Assembly (NCBI RefSeq): GCF_001922345.1
Contig: NZ_CP018811.1
Span: 2,790,001 to 2,854,000, forward strand
DNA from: Paraburkholderia sp. SOS3
GTDB taxonomy: Bacteria; Pseudomonadota; Gammaproteobacteria; Burkholderiales; Burkholderiaceae
Direction of reading: 5' to 3'
DNA length: 64,000 nt
Positions 57,303 through 64,000 of this stretch are shown in pieces (positions within the stretch are counted from its first letter, which is position 1; the number at the start of each line of letters is the position of its first letter). Made by a program: the position numbers and the translations under genes. A model generated the notes under the pieces. The model was given only the letters and a program-made list of their open reading frames with translations. It had not been told where the DNA came from and did no database searches.

Positions 57303-58646
57303 TCAGTTCAACGATTCCATACGCAGTTTCGTCACCTTCGAAACGACCGTGCGCAATGCCTCGATGTCTGCGATCGCCGCATTGACGTTCTTTTCGACCG
57401 TCTCGTGCGTGATCAGGATGATGTCCGTTTCGCCCTTGCCGTGATCGTCGACCTGCTCCGATTCCTTCTGCAGCAACGCGTCGATCGAAATGCCGGTGTT
57501 CGCGAGAATGCGCGTGATATCGGCCAGCACGCCGGTCACGTCGGCCACGCGCAGACGCAGGTAATAGCCGCTCGTCACTTCGTCGATCGGCAGGATCGGC
57601 GTGTCGGACAGCCGGTCGCGCTGGAACGCGAGATGCGGCACGCGATGCTCGGGATCGGCCGTATGCAGCCGCGTCACGTCGACGAGGTCCGCGACCACAG
57701 CCGAGGCCGTCGGCTCCGCGCCCGCACCCTTGCCATAGTAGAGCGTCGTGCCGACCGCATCGCCATGCACGACCACCGCATTCATCGCGCCTTCGACGTT
57801 CGCAAGCAGGCGCTTGGCGGGAATCAGCGTCGGATGCGTGCGCAGTTCGATGCCCTTGCCGGTGCGGCGCGCGATGCCGAGCAGCTTGATGCGGTAGCCA
57901 AGTTCCTCCGCATAACGGATGTCGATAGCCGCGAGCTTGCTGATGCCTTCGACGTAGGCCTTGTCGAACTGCACGGGCACGCCGAACGCGATCGCGCTCA
58001 TGATCGTCGCCTTGTGCGCGGCGTCGACGCCTTCGATATCGAACGTCGGATCGGCTTCGGCATAGCCGAGCTCCTGCGCGGCCTTCAGCGCCGTGGCGAA
58101 ATCGAGCCCGCGATCGCGCATCTCCGACAGAATGTAATTCGTCGTGCCGTTGATGATGCCCGCGATGTATTCGATGCGGTTCGCCGTGAGCCCTTCGCGC
58201 AGCGCCTTGATGATCGGGATGCCGCCCGCCACCGCCGCTTCGAACGCGACCATCACGCCGTTCTTGTGCGCGGCTTCGAAAATTTCCGTGCCGTGCACGG
58301 CGAGCAGCGCCTTGTTCGCCGTCACCACATGCTTGCGATTCGCGATCGCGCGCAACACGAGTTCGCGCGCGATGCCCGTGCCGCCGATCATCTCCGCGAC
58401 GATGTCGATCGACGGATCGTCGACGACCGAGTTGAAGTCGTCGGTCACCGCCACGCCGGACGCATCGGCGCCATCCGCGTTGGCGAGCGCGCGCTTCGCT
58501 TTCTCGGGATTGCGCACCGCAAGGCGCGCAATCTCGATGTCGCGGCCGGCCCGCCGTTTGATTTCTTCCTGATTGCGGCGCAGCACCGTATAGGTGCCGC
58601 AGCCGACGGTGCCGAAGCCCAGCAGTCCAACTTTGATCGGTTCCAT
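57303..58646 (-). CDS. hom: Homoserine dehydrogenase
   Basis: Reduces aspartate semialdehyde to homoserine, shared by threonine and methionine synthesis. The 447-aa monofunctional enzyme has the Rossmann motif GLLGFGTVGCGTY, the central AGIINGTTNYILSEM segment, and an ACT regulatory domain at the C-terminus (VTGVLADITRILANTGISI), so feedback by threonine is likely. It follows alaA by about 70 bases. No aspartokinase is fused. Confidence 0.96.
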   Translation of the reverse strand: MEPIKVGLLGFGTVGCGTYTVLRRNQEEIKRRAGRDIEIARLAVRNPEKAKRALANADGADASGVAVTDDFNSVVDDPSIDIVAEMIGGTGIARELVLRAIANRKHVVTANKALLAVHGTEIFEAAHKNGVMVAFEAAVAGGIPIIKALREGLTANRIEYIAGIINGTTNYILSEMRDRGLDFATALKAAQELGYAEADPTFDIEGVDAAHKATIMSAIAFGVPVQFDKAYVEGISKLAAIDIRYAEELGYRIKLLGIARRTGKGIELRTHPTLIPAKRLLANVEGAMNAVVVHGDAVGTTLYYGKGAGAEPTASAVVADLVDVTRLHTADPEHRVPHLAFQRDRLSDTPILPIDEVTSGYYLRLRVADVTGVLADITRILANTGISIDALLQKESEQVDDHGKGETDIILITHETVEKNVNAAIADIEALRTVVSKVTKLRMESLN

Positions 58647-58717
58647 GCAGCGTGTGTGTTTCTAGTGAGAGTTTGAGGGAACGGGTAAGCGCAGGACCTG
58701 TATTTTAGGCCGCTACG

Positions 58718-59956
58718 TCAGGCCGCGTGCCGCTTCCGGTAGCCGTCGAGAAAGCGCGCGATGCGGTTGATCGAGTCCGCGAGGTCGTCGACGTTCGGCA
58801 GGAACACGACGCGGAAGTGGTCCGGCGCCTTCCAGTTGAAGCCCGTGCCCTGCACGAGCAGTACACGCTCCTCGAGCAGCAGGTCGAGGATGAATTGCTG
58901 GTCGTTGTGGATCGGATAGAGCTTCGGGTCGAGCCGCGGAAACATATAGAGCGCCGCTTCCGGTTTCACGCAGGTCACGCCCGGAATGGCGGTCAGCATG
59001 TCGTAGGCGAGTTCGCGCTGCCGGTAGAGCCGCCCGCCCGGCGCGATCAGTTCGTTGATGCTCTGGTAGCCGCCAAGCGCCGTCTGAATGGCGTACTGGC
59101 CCGGCACGTTCGGACACAGCCGCATCGACGAAAGAATACCGAGCCCCTCGAAATAGTCCTTCGCACGGCGCCGGTTGTCGCCGCCGAGGCCCGACACCCA
59201 CATCCAGCCGGCGCGGTAGCCGCACGACCGGTAGCTCTTGGAAAGACTGTTGAACGTGACCGTCAGCACGTCTTCGGACAGCGACGCGATCGCCGTGTGC
59301 TCGCGGCCGTCGTAGACGATCTTGTCGTATACCTCGTCCGCGAAGATCACGAGACCGTGCTGGCGCGCGATGTCGATCAGTTCGAGCAGCAATTCGTTCG
59401 AATACAGCGCGCCGGTCGGGTTGTTCGGGTTGATCACGACGAGCGCGCGCGTGTTCGGCGTGATCTTCGCGCGGATGTCGTCCGGGTCCGGCATCCAGCG
59501 GTTCGATTCGTCGCAGATGTAGTGCACCGGCGTGCCGCCCGAGAGGCTTACGCCCGCGGTCCACAGCGGGTAATCGGGCGCCGGCAGCAGCACTTCGTCG
59601 CCGTCGTTGAGCAGGCCCTGCAGCGCCATCACGATCAGTTCGGAGGCGCCGTTGCCGATGTAGATATCGTCGAGTTCGACGCCGTGCACGCCCTTCTGCT
59701 GCGCGTAGTGCATGATCGCCTTGCGCGCCGCGAACACGCCTTTCGAATCGGAGTAACCGGACGATGTAGGCAGGTTCAGGATCATGTCCTGAATGATCTC
59801 GTCGGGGGCTTCGAAGCCAAACGGCGCGAGGTTGCCGATGTTCAGCTTGATGATGCGATGGCCTTCCTCTTCGAGCCGCTTCGCGTGTTCGAGAACGGGC
59901 CCGCGAATGTCGTAGCAGACATTGAGCAGCTTGTTGGATTTGAGTATGGGTTTCAC
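58718..59956 (-). CDS. alaA: Pyridoxal-phosphate aminotransferase AlaA
   Basis: Class I aminotransferase close to E. coli AlaA (YfbQ), making alanine from pyruvate and glutamate. The start GTG gives MKPILKSNKLLNVCYDIRG, matching family N-termini. PLP-binding motifs are NPNNPTGALYS, the Asp in FADEVYDKIV and Lys in SLSKSYRSCGYRAGW. The 412-aa length is normal. A frame extending to an ATG at 60049 adds 31 residues without similarity. It heads the hom-thrC-moeA-moaD-moaE series. Confidence 0.9.
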   Translation of the reverse strand: MKPILKSNKLLNVCYDIRGPVLEHAKRLEEEGHRIIKLNIGNLAPFGFEAPDEIIQDMILNLPTSSGYSDSKGVFAARKAIMHYAQQKGVHGVELDDIYIGNGASELIVMALQGLLNDGDEVLLPAPDYPLWTAGVSLSGGTPVHYICDESNRWMPDPDDIRAKITPNTRALVVINPNNPTGALYSNELLLELIDIARQHGLVIFADEVYDKIVYDGREHTAIASLSEDVLTVTFNSLSKSYRSCGYRAGWMWVSGLGGDNRRRAKDYFEGLGILSSMRLCPNVPGQYAIQTALGGYQSINELIAPGGRLYRQRELAYDMLTAIPGVTCVKPEAALYMFPRLDPKLYPIHNDQQFILDLLLEERVLLVQGTGFNWKAPDHFRVVFLPNVDDLADSINRIARFLDGYRKRHAA

Positions 59957-60178
59957 GGCGGGTTTCTCGACGGGCACACGCGGCACTGACAACGCGCGCA
60001 ACAAATAATGGAACGAACCGCAAAAACGCCCGGAACACGCGTGGAACAAACACGCAGGCTGGCAGCCAAACCGGATGAACGAGTGATTCAGGACGCCGTG
60101 CGCGGCTTGTTGATCTATCGATCGCGCTGACCGCGGGCCGCGTGCACAGCGCGAAGGGCCGCCGGGCGGCCAAAAAGC

Positions 60179-60184
60179 TATAAT
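60179..60184 (+). promoter_or_regulatory. Consensus -10 (TATAAT) in the alaA/DUF498 gap
   Basis: A perfect TATAAT about 120 bases before the plus-strand DUF498 gene; no -35 at 17 bp. The rest of the roughly 350-base divergent gap (59957-60304) shows no gene, and the alaA promoter could not be placed. Confidence 0.4.
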
Positions 60185-60304
60185 TTAGCGGATTTTGACC
60201 GACTTCCGCAATGCACCACTTGCGCGCAAGGCCCGCCGCCCGGGCGTCGCGTCGGGCATCAAGCGTGTTCGCCACCTATTCGTCGCAACTCACGGAATAC
60301 CAGT

Positions 60305-60679
60305 TTGAAATTACACCAGGATTCGAGCGGTGCCCTCAATACCGTCACCGGTTACGGCGCCGACTACGTCGAAATCAATCTCGAACGTCATACCGGCAGC
60401 ATCATCGTGTTGCCCGAACAACCGGTGATCGCATGGCCGGTTTCGTCGTTCGAGGACCTTGCCCCCGAGCATTTCGCGCTGCTGATCGGGCCGGCTCCCG
60501 AAGTCGTGATCTTCGGCAGCGGCGAACGGCTGCGCTTTCCTCATCCGCGGCTCACATCGGCGCTTGCGGCACAGCGCATCGGCGTCGAAACGATGGACTT
60601 CAAGGCGGCCTGCCGGACCTACAACATCCTGATGGCCGAAGGCCGCAAGGTCGCCGCCGCGCTTCTTATCGAGCAATAA
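60305..60679 (+). CDS. Mth938/DUF498 domain protein
   Basis: A 124-aa protein of the Mth938-like (NDUFAF3-related) fold: YVEINLERHTGSIIVLPEQP, FALLIGPAPEVVIFGSGERL and the end GRKVAAALLIEQ. Eukaryotic relatives help assemble respiratory complex I; the bacterial role is not established. The start is TTG (MKLHQDSSG), with only a weak ribosome site, and no in-frame ATG exists nearby. The gene stands alone, divergent from alaA. Confidence 0.87.
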   Translation: MKLHQDSSGALNTVTGYGADYVEINLERHTGSIIVLPEQPVIAWPVSSFEDLAPEHFALLIGPAPEVVIFGSGERLRFPHPRLTSALAAQRIGVETMDFKAACRTYNILMAEGRKVAAALLIEQ

Positions 60680-60997
60680 CGGCGCGCGCAGGTCGGCAGC
60701 GCCGCGCCGATCGAGTAAACTGCGCGGCGTTTCCCGAAGACGCACACCGCGACGCGCCGCGCGCGCAGCCTCGATGTGCGGCTCGATGTTCCGGCTTGAC
60801 GCCGTTGTAAGGTGCGTCGATAAGGCTCCGTTAAGCTTCACCGCTGCATACTCACGGCGCGGCGCCGCGCGCAACGGCCGCCGGGACGTGCCGCGTAACA
60901 GAACGATGCGGCCCGGCCGCACCGGGGCAAGCGCCCCGGCAAGCATCGGGACCGGGCAAAAAAAGCATTAATCAGGCACCAAACAAGGTTGAAATCA
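60680..60997. other. Gap upstream of arnT
   Basis: About 318 bases without a supportable gene, presumably holding the arn promoter. No convincing -35/-10 pair or PmrA-like direct repeat was recognised. Confidence 0.3.
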
Positions 60998-62758
60998 ATG
61001 AACGATACGCCTTCCAGGCTACCGCTCAATCGCACCGTCATTCTGCTGTTGCTGATCGCGCTCGCGCTTGTCTGGTTCGTGCCGCTCGACTGGCGCCATC
61101 TGCTGCCGAGCGACGAGGGCCGCTACGCCGAAATGGCGCGCGAGATGTTCGTTACCGGCGACTGGATCACGCCGCGCTACAACGGCTACAAGTACTTCGA
61201 GAAGCCGCCGCTGCAGACCTGGGCCAACGCGTTGACGTTCGCGTGGTTCGGGCTCGGCGAGTGGCAGGCGCGCCTGTATACGGCGCTCACCGGCTTCGCG
61301 GGCGTGCTGCTGATCGGCTTCACCGGCGCGCGCGTGTTCAACGCGGCCACCGGCGTCTTCGCGGCAATCGTGCTCGCATGTTCGCCGTACTGGTACCTGA
61401 TGGGCCACTTCAACACGCTCGACATGGCCCTGTCGTTCTGGATGGAGCTGTCGCTCTGCGCGCTGCTGCTCGCGCAGCGCCCGGACCTGCCCACGCGTGC
61501 CGTGCGCGGCTGGATGTGGATGTGCTGGGCCGCGATGGCGCTCGCGGTACTGTCAAAGGGATTGGTCGGCATCATCCTGCCGGGCGCCGTGCTCGTGCTG
61601 TACACGCTCGTCGCGCGCGACTGGGCGATCTGGAGACGCCTTTACCTGGTCAGCGGGCTCATCGTGTTTTTCGCGATCGTCACGCCGTGGTTCGTGCTGG
61701 TCCAGCAACGCAACCCCGAGTTCTTCAACTTCTTTTTCGTGGTCCAGCAGTTCAGGCGTTATCTGACGCCCGAACAGAACCGCCCCGGCGCGTTCTACTA
61801 CTTCGTACCGGTCATTCTGGTCGGGTTTCTGCCATGGCTGTCGGTCAGCGTGCAAAGCATGCGCCGCGCGCTGCAAACACCGCGCCAGGCGAATGGCTTC
61901 GCGCCGATCGTCATGCTGCTTGTCTGGTCGGCATTCATCTTCCTGTTCTTCAGCGCCTCGCATTCGAAGCTGCTGTCGTACACGCTGCCGATCGCGCCGG
62001 CGCTCGCGCTCGTGATCGGCATGTATTTGCCGCTCGTCACGAAGGCGCAATTTCACCGGCACCTCACGGGCTATGCGCTGTTGCTCGTCGTCGCCGCATT
62101 CGGCGCGGTGTTCCTGAGCCGCCTCGGCGACGATCGCAATCCGGCGGCGCTCTACATCGAGTTCCGCACATGGGTTTTCGCGGCGCTCGCAGTGGGGTTC
62201 GCGCTCACGCTCGCGGCCATCTGGATCAACCGCAAAAGTCGCCACGGCATTGTCGGCGCGACACTCGCGTACGGCGCCGCCTGGCTTCTGCTCGCCACGA
62301 TCGCCGGCACCGGCCACGATGTGTTCGGCCGCCTCAGTTCGGGCGCGCCGCTTGCGCCGGCGGTACGCGCCGCGCTCGCGAAACTGCCGCCCGACACGCC
62401 GTTCTACTCGGTCGGCGTACTCGACCATACGATGCCGTTCTATGTGCGCCACACGATGATCATGGTCGAACACGGGGACGAATTGACGTTCGGCATCAGC
62501 GTCGAACCGCAAAAGTGGGTGCCGACGGTCGGCGAATGGATCAAGCGCTGGAACGCGGACCGCTATGCACTTGCGCTGCTGCCGCCCGACCGCTATGCCG
62601 ATCTTGCGGCGCAGCATCTGCCGATGCAGGTCGTCGCGCGCGATGCGCGGCGGGTCATCGTCGAAAAACCCGTTGCCCAGGCGCAACCCGCCGCTGCACT
62701 ACCGCATGCGCAGCAGGATGCGCAACCCGCGGCGCCAGCGTCCGGCGCCGCACCCTGA
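60998..62758 (+). CDS. arnT: Undecaprenyl phosphate-L-Ara4N transferase ArnT
   Basis: Moves 4-amino-4-deoxy-L-arabinose from undecaprenyl phosphate to lipid A, giving polymyxin resistance. The 586-aa protein has the family N-terminus with the first periplasmic loop LLPSDEGRYAEMAREMFVTG and the GYKYFEKPPLQTW block. About 12 membrane segments and a soluble C-terminal domain follow. L-Ara4N addition is essential or nearly so in Burkholderia. A TTG three codons earlier is possible. The next genes continue the arn pathway. The Ala/Gln/Pro tail (AAPASGAAP) is low-complexity. Confidence 0.93.
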   Translation: MNDTPSRLPLNRTVILLLLIALALVWFVPLDWRHLLPSDEGRYAEMAREMFVTGDWITPRYNGYKYFEKPPLQTWANALTFAWFGLGEWQARLYTALTGFAGVLLIGFTGARVFNAATGVFAAIVLACSPYWYLMGHFNTLDMALSFWMELSLCALLLAQRPDLPTRAVRGWMWMCWAAMALAVLSKGLVGIILPGAVLVLYTLVARDWAIWRRLYLVSGLIVFFAIVTPWFVLVQQRNPEFFNFFFVVQQFRRYLTPEQNRPGAFYYFVPVILVGFLPWLSVSVQSMRRALQTPRQANGFAPIVMLLVWSAFIFLFFSASHSKLLSYTLPIAPALALVIGMYLPLVTKAQFHRHLTGYALLLVVAAFGAVFLSRLGDDRNPAALYIEFRTWVFAALAVGFALTLAAIWINRKSRHGIVGATLAYGAAWLLLATIAGTGHDVFGRLSSGAPLAPAVRAALAKLPPDTPFYSVGVLDHTMPFYVRHTMIMVEHGDELTFGISVEPQKWVPTVGEWIKRWNADRYALALLPPDRYADLAAQHLPMQVVARDARRVIVEKPVAQAQPAAALPHAQQDAQPAAPASGAAP

Positions 62759-62778
62759 CCTTCACGCCCACCCCCTCG

Positions 62779-63150
62779 ATGAACCCGATCTCCCTCTTTT
62801 GCATTCTCGCGGGCGTCACGCTGAACGCGTGCGCGCAACTGCTGCTCAAGGCCGGCACGAATGCCGTTGGACACTTCGAATTCACCCGTGCGAACATCCT
62901 GCCCATCGGCTTCAGGCTGGCGACGCAATGGCCGATCATCGGCGGCCTGTGCTGCTATGTGGTGAGCGTCGTCGTGTGGATCGTCGGGCTGTCGCGCGTC
63001 GATGTCTCGATCGCCTATCCGATGCTCTCGCTCGGCTACGTGCTGAACGCCGTCGCCGCGTGGTACCTGTTCGGCGAAGTGCTGTCGGTCCAGCGCCTCG
63101 TCGGGATCGGCATCATTCTGGTCGGCGTGTTCGTGCTGGCGCGCAGCTAG
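62779..63150 (+). CDS. Small DMT transporter, ArnE/ArnF-like flippase subunit
   Basis: A 123-aa protein with four hydrophobic segments (SLFCILAGVTLNACAQLLLK; YVVSVVVWIVGLSRVDVSIAYP; YVLNAVAAWYLFGEVL; RLVGIGIILVGVFVL), typical of the EamA/SMR-like half-transporters. Between arnT and arnB it is the probable undecaprenyl-phosphate-Ara4N flippase. ArnE and ArnF normally act as a pair, but only one is seen here. It starts 20 bases after arnT. Confidence 0.87.
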   Translation: MNPISLFCILAGVTLNACAQLLLKAGTNAVGHFEFTRANILPIGFRLATQWPIIGGLCCYVVSVVVWIVGLSRVDVSIAYPMLSLGYVLNAVAAWYLFGEVLSVQRLVGIGIILVGVFVLARS

Positions 63151-63333
63151 CAAGCCGGTGCGAGGCAGTACGGCGGGTGCTTCGGCGCCACGCGGCGGGC
63201 GCCGCGCAGATCGGCGCGAAATGCCGTGCGCCTCTGCGCGCCGCTCGCCATGGCTTAAGCTTTGCGTCACGCGGTTGAAAGTATTCTTTATGCTGTCGGC
63301 ATCGCGCCGTCTTCCTTATCGCTCAAGGTTCTC

Positions 63334-64000
63334 ATGACCCAGTCATCCGTCCCGTTTTTGCCGTTCGTCCGCCCGGATATCGACGAAGAAACGATCCGCG
63401 GCGTCGCCGACGTGCTTCGCTCCGGCTGGATCACGACCGGGCCGCAGAACCAGGCATTCGAAGCGGCGTTGTCGGAATTCTGCGGCGGCCGCCCGGTGCG
63501 CACGTTCAACTCGGGCACGGCGACGCTCGAGGTCGGCTTGCGGATCGCCGGCGTCGGCCCCGGCGACGAGGTGATCACGACGCCCGCGTCGTGGGTCGCG
63601 ACGGCCAATGTGATTCTCGAAACGGGCGCGACACCGGTCTTCGTCGATATCGATGCGCGTACGCGCAACATCGATCTGAACCTCGTCGAGCAGGCGATCA
63701 CGCCGCGCACGAAGGCGATCATTCCCGTCTACCTCGCAGGCCTGCCCGTCGATATGGACCGGCTCTACGCGATCGCGCGCGAGCACAAGCTGCGCGTGAT
63801 CGAAGACGCCGCGCAGGCGTTCGGTTCGACCTGGAACGGCGAGCGTATCGGCAAGCTCGGCGACATCGTCTCGTTCAGCTTCCACGCGAACAAGAATCTG
63901 ACTTCGATCGAGGGCGGCGCGCTCGTGCTCAACGACGAAGCGGAAGCCGTGCTCGCGCAGAAGTACCGTCTGCAAGGCATTACGCGCACGGGCTTCGACG
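63334..64000 (+). CDS. arnB: DegT/DnrJ aminotransferase ArnB (3' end cut off)
   Basis: PLP enzyme making UDP-L-Ara4N from UDP-4-keto-pentose. The visible 222 residues include the GWITTGPQNQAFEAAL, NSGTATLEVGLRIAGVGPGDEVITTP and VIEDAAQAFGS motifs. The PLP lysine is in SFHANKNLTSIEGGA. It has an AAGG ribosome site and follows the DMT subunit by about 180 bases. Related sugar aminotransferases are possible, but the arn context supports ArnB. Confidence 0.88.
   Translation, partial: MTQSSVPFLPFVRPDIDEETIRGVADVLRSGWITTGPQNQAFEAALSEFCGGRPVRTFNSGTATLEVGLRIAGVGPGDEVITTPASWVATANVILETGATPVFVDIDARTRNIDLNLVEQAITPRTKAIIPVYLAGLPVDMDRLYAIAREHKLRVIEDAAQAFGSTWNGERIGKLGDIVSFSFHANKNLTSIEGGALVLNDEAEAVLAQKYRLQGITRTGFD

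Noticed and set aside
63262..63294. Promoter directly upstream of arnB (TTGAAA and TATGCT)
   Set aside because: The two boxes are only 8 bp apart, so they cannot form one promoter, and no partner at 16-18 bp fits.
1..64000. CRISPR array, prophage, insertion sequence or attachment site
   Set aside because: No regularly spaced repeats, transposase or integrase genes, or flanking direct repeats next to RNA genes were found on either strand.

Overview
The window is a chromosomal stretch of a high-GC betaproteobacterium. It is most likely Burkholderia sensu lato (Burkholderia, Paraburkholderia or Trinickia). The support is a complete class I polyhydroxybutyrate cluster (phaC-phaA-phaB-phaR), the surE-pcm-nlpD-rpoS block, an L-Ara4N lipid A locus, and protein sequences typical of that family. 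Gene content is mostly core and housekeeping. I see no insertion sequences, prophage, CRISPR array, rRNA or tRNA; the only RNA gene is 4.5S RNA.

Layout. 1-3.1 kb: a sugar (KDG-type) kinase cut by the window edge, rimO, and a HigBA-type toxin-antitoxin pair with its own operator. 3.2-8.4 kb: the PHB synthesis operon on the minus strand, with a Cupriavidus-like phaC promoter. 8.8-14.6 kb: pgeF and rluD (overlapping), bamD, rlmD, and an endonuclease/exonuclease/phosphatase protein; bamD and rlmD share a perfect palindromic terminator. 14.6-19.3 kb: surE, pcm, nlpD, rpoS and a PolB-like 3'-5' exonuclease, tightly packed and partly start/stop overlapped. 19.6-24.7 kb: a quinone oxidoreductase, then a CaiB/BaiF CoA-transferase with a complete NMT1/SsuA-type ABC importer.

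24.8-33 kb: the recombination/replication group recR, ybaB, dnaX, then ffs, trxA, rho, an MtfA-like peptidase and zinc-free ribosomal protein L31 type B. 33.6-37.7 kb: a membrane glycosyltransferase, a MATE transporter, and a MerR regulator with a carboxymuconolactone-decarboxylase-like protein. 37.9-49.3 kb: a very large bacterial alpha-2-macroglobulin followed directly by penicillin-binding protein 1C, a ComEA-like protein, a YidB-like protein, and a cysteine-free protein I could not assign. 49.4-53.6 kb: clpB with a sigma-32-like promoter, then NsrR and a group III truncated haemoglobin arranged divergently around a near-perfect NsrR box. 53.7-60 kb: alaA, hom, thrC, moeA, moaD, moaE on the minus strand, combining aspartate-family amino acid and molybdopterin synthesis. 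61-64 kb: the start of an arn locus (arnT, a small DMT flippase subunit, arnB truncated by the window edge).

The clearest regulatory signals are the HigBA operator/promoter, the phaC promoter, the MerR 19-bp-spacer promoter, the clpB heat-shock promoter and the NsrR operator. Nothing here is an obvious new defence or mobile system. The most novel items are the cysteine-free protein at 48160-49260, the CoA-transferase/ABC-importer operon of unknown substrate, and several lineage-specific low-complexity extensions on conserved enzymes (PhaC, RluD, Pcm, RlmD, the alpha-2-macroglobulin).
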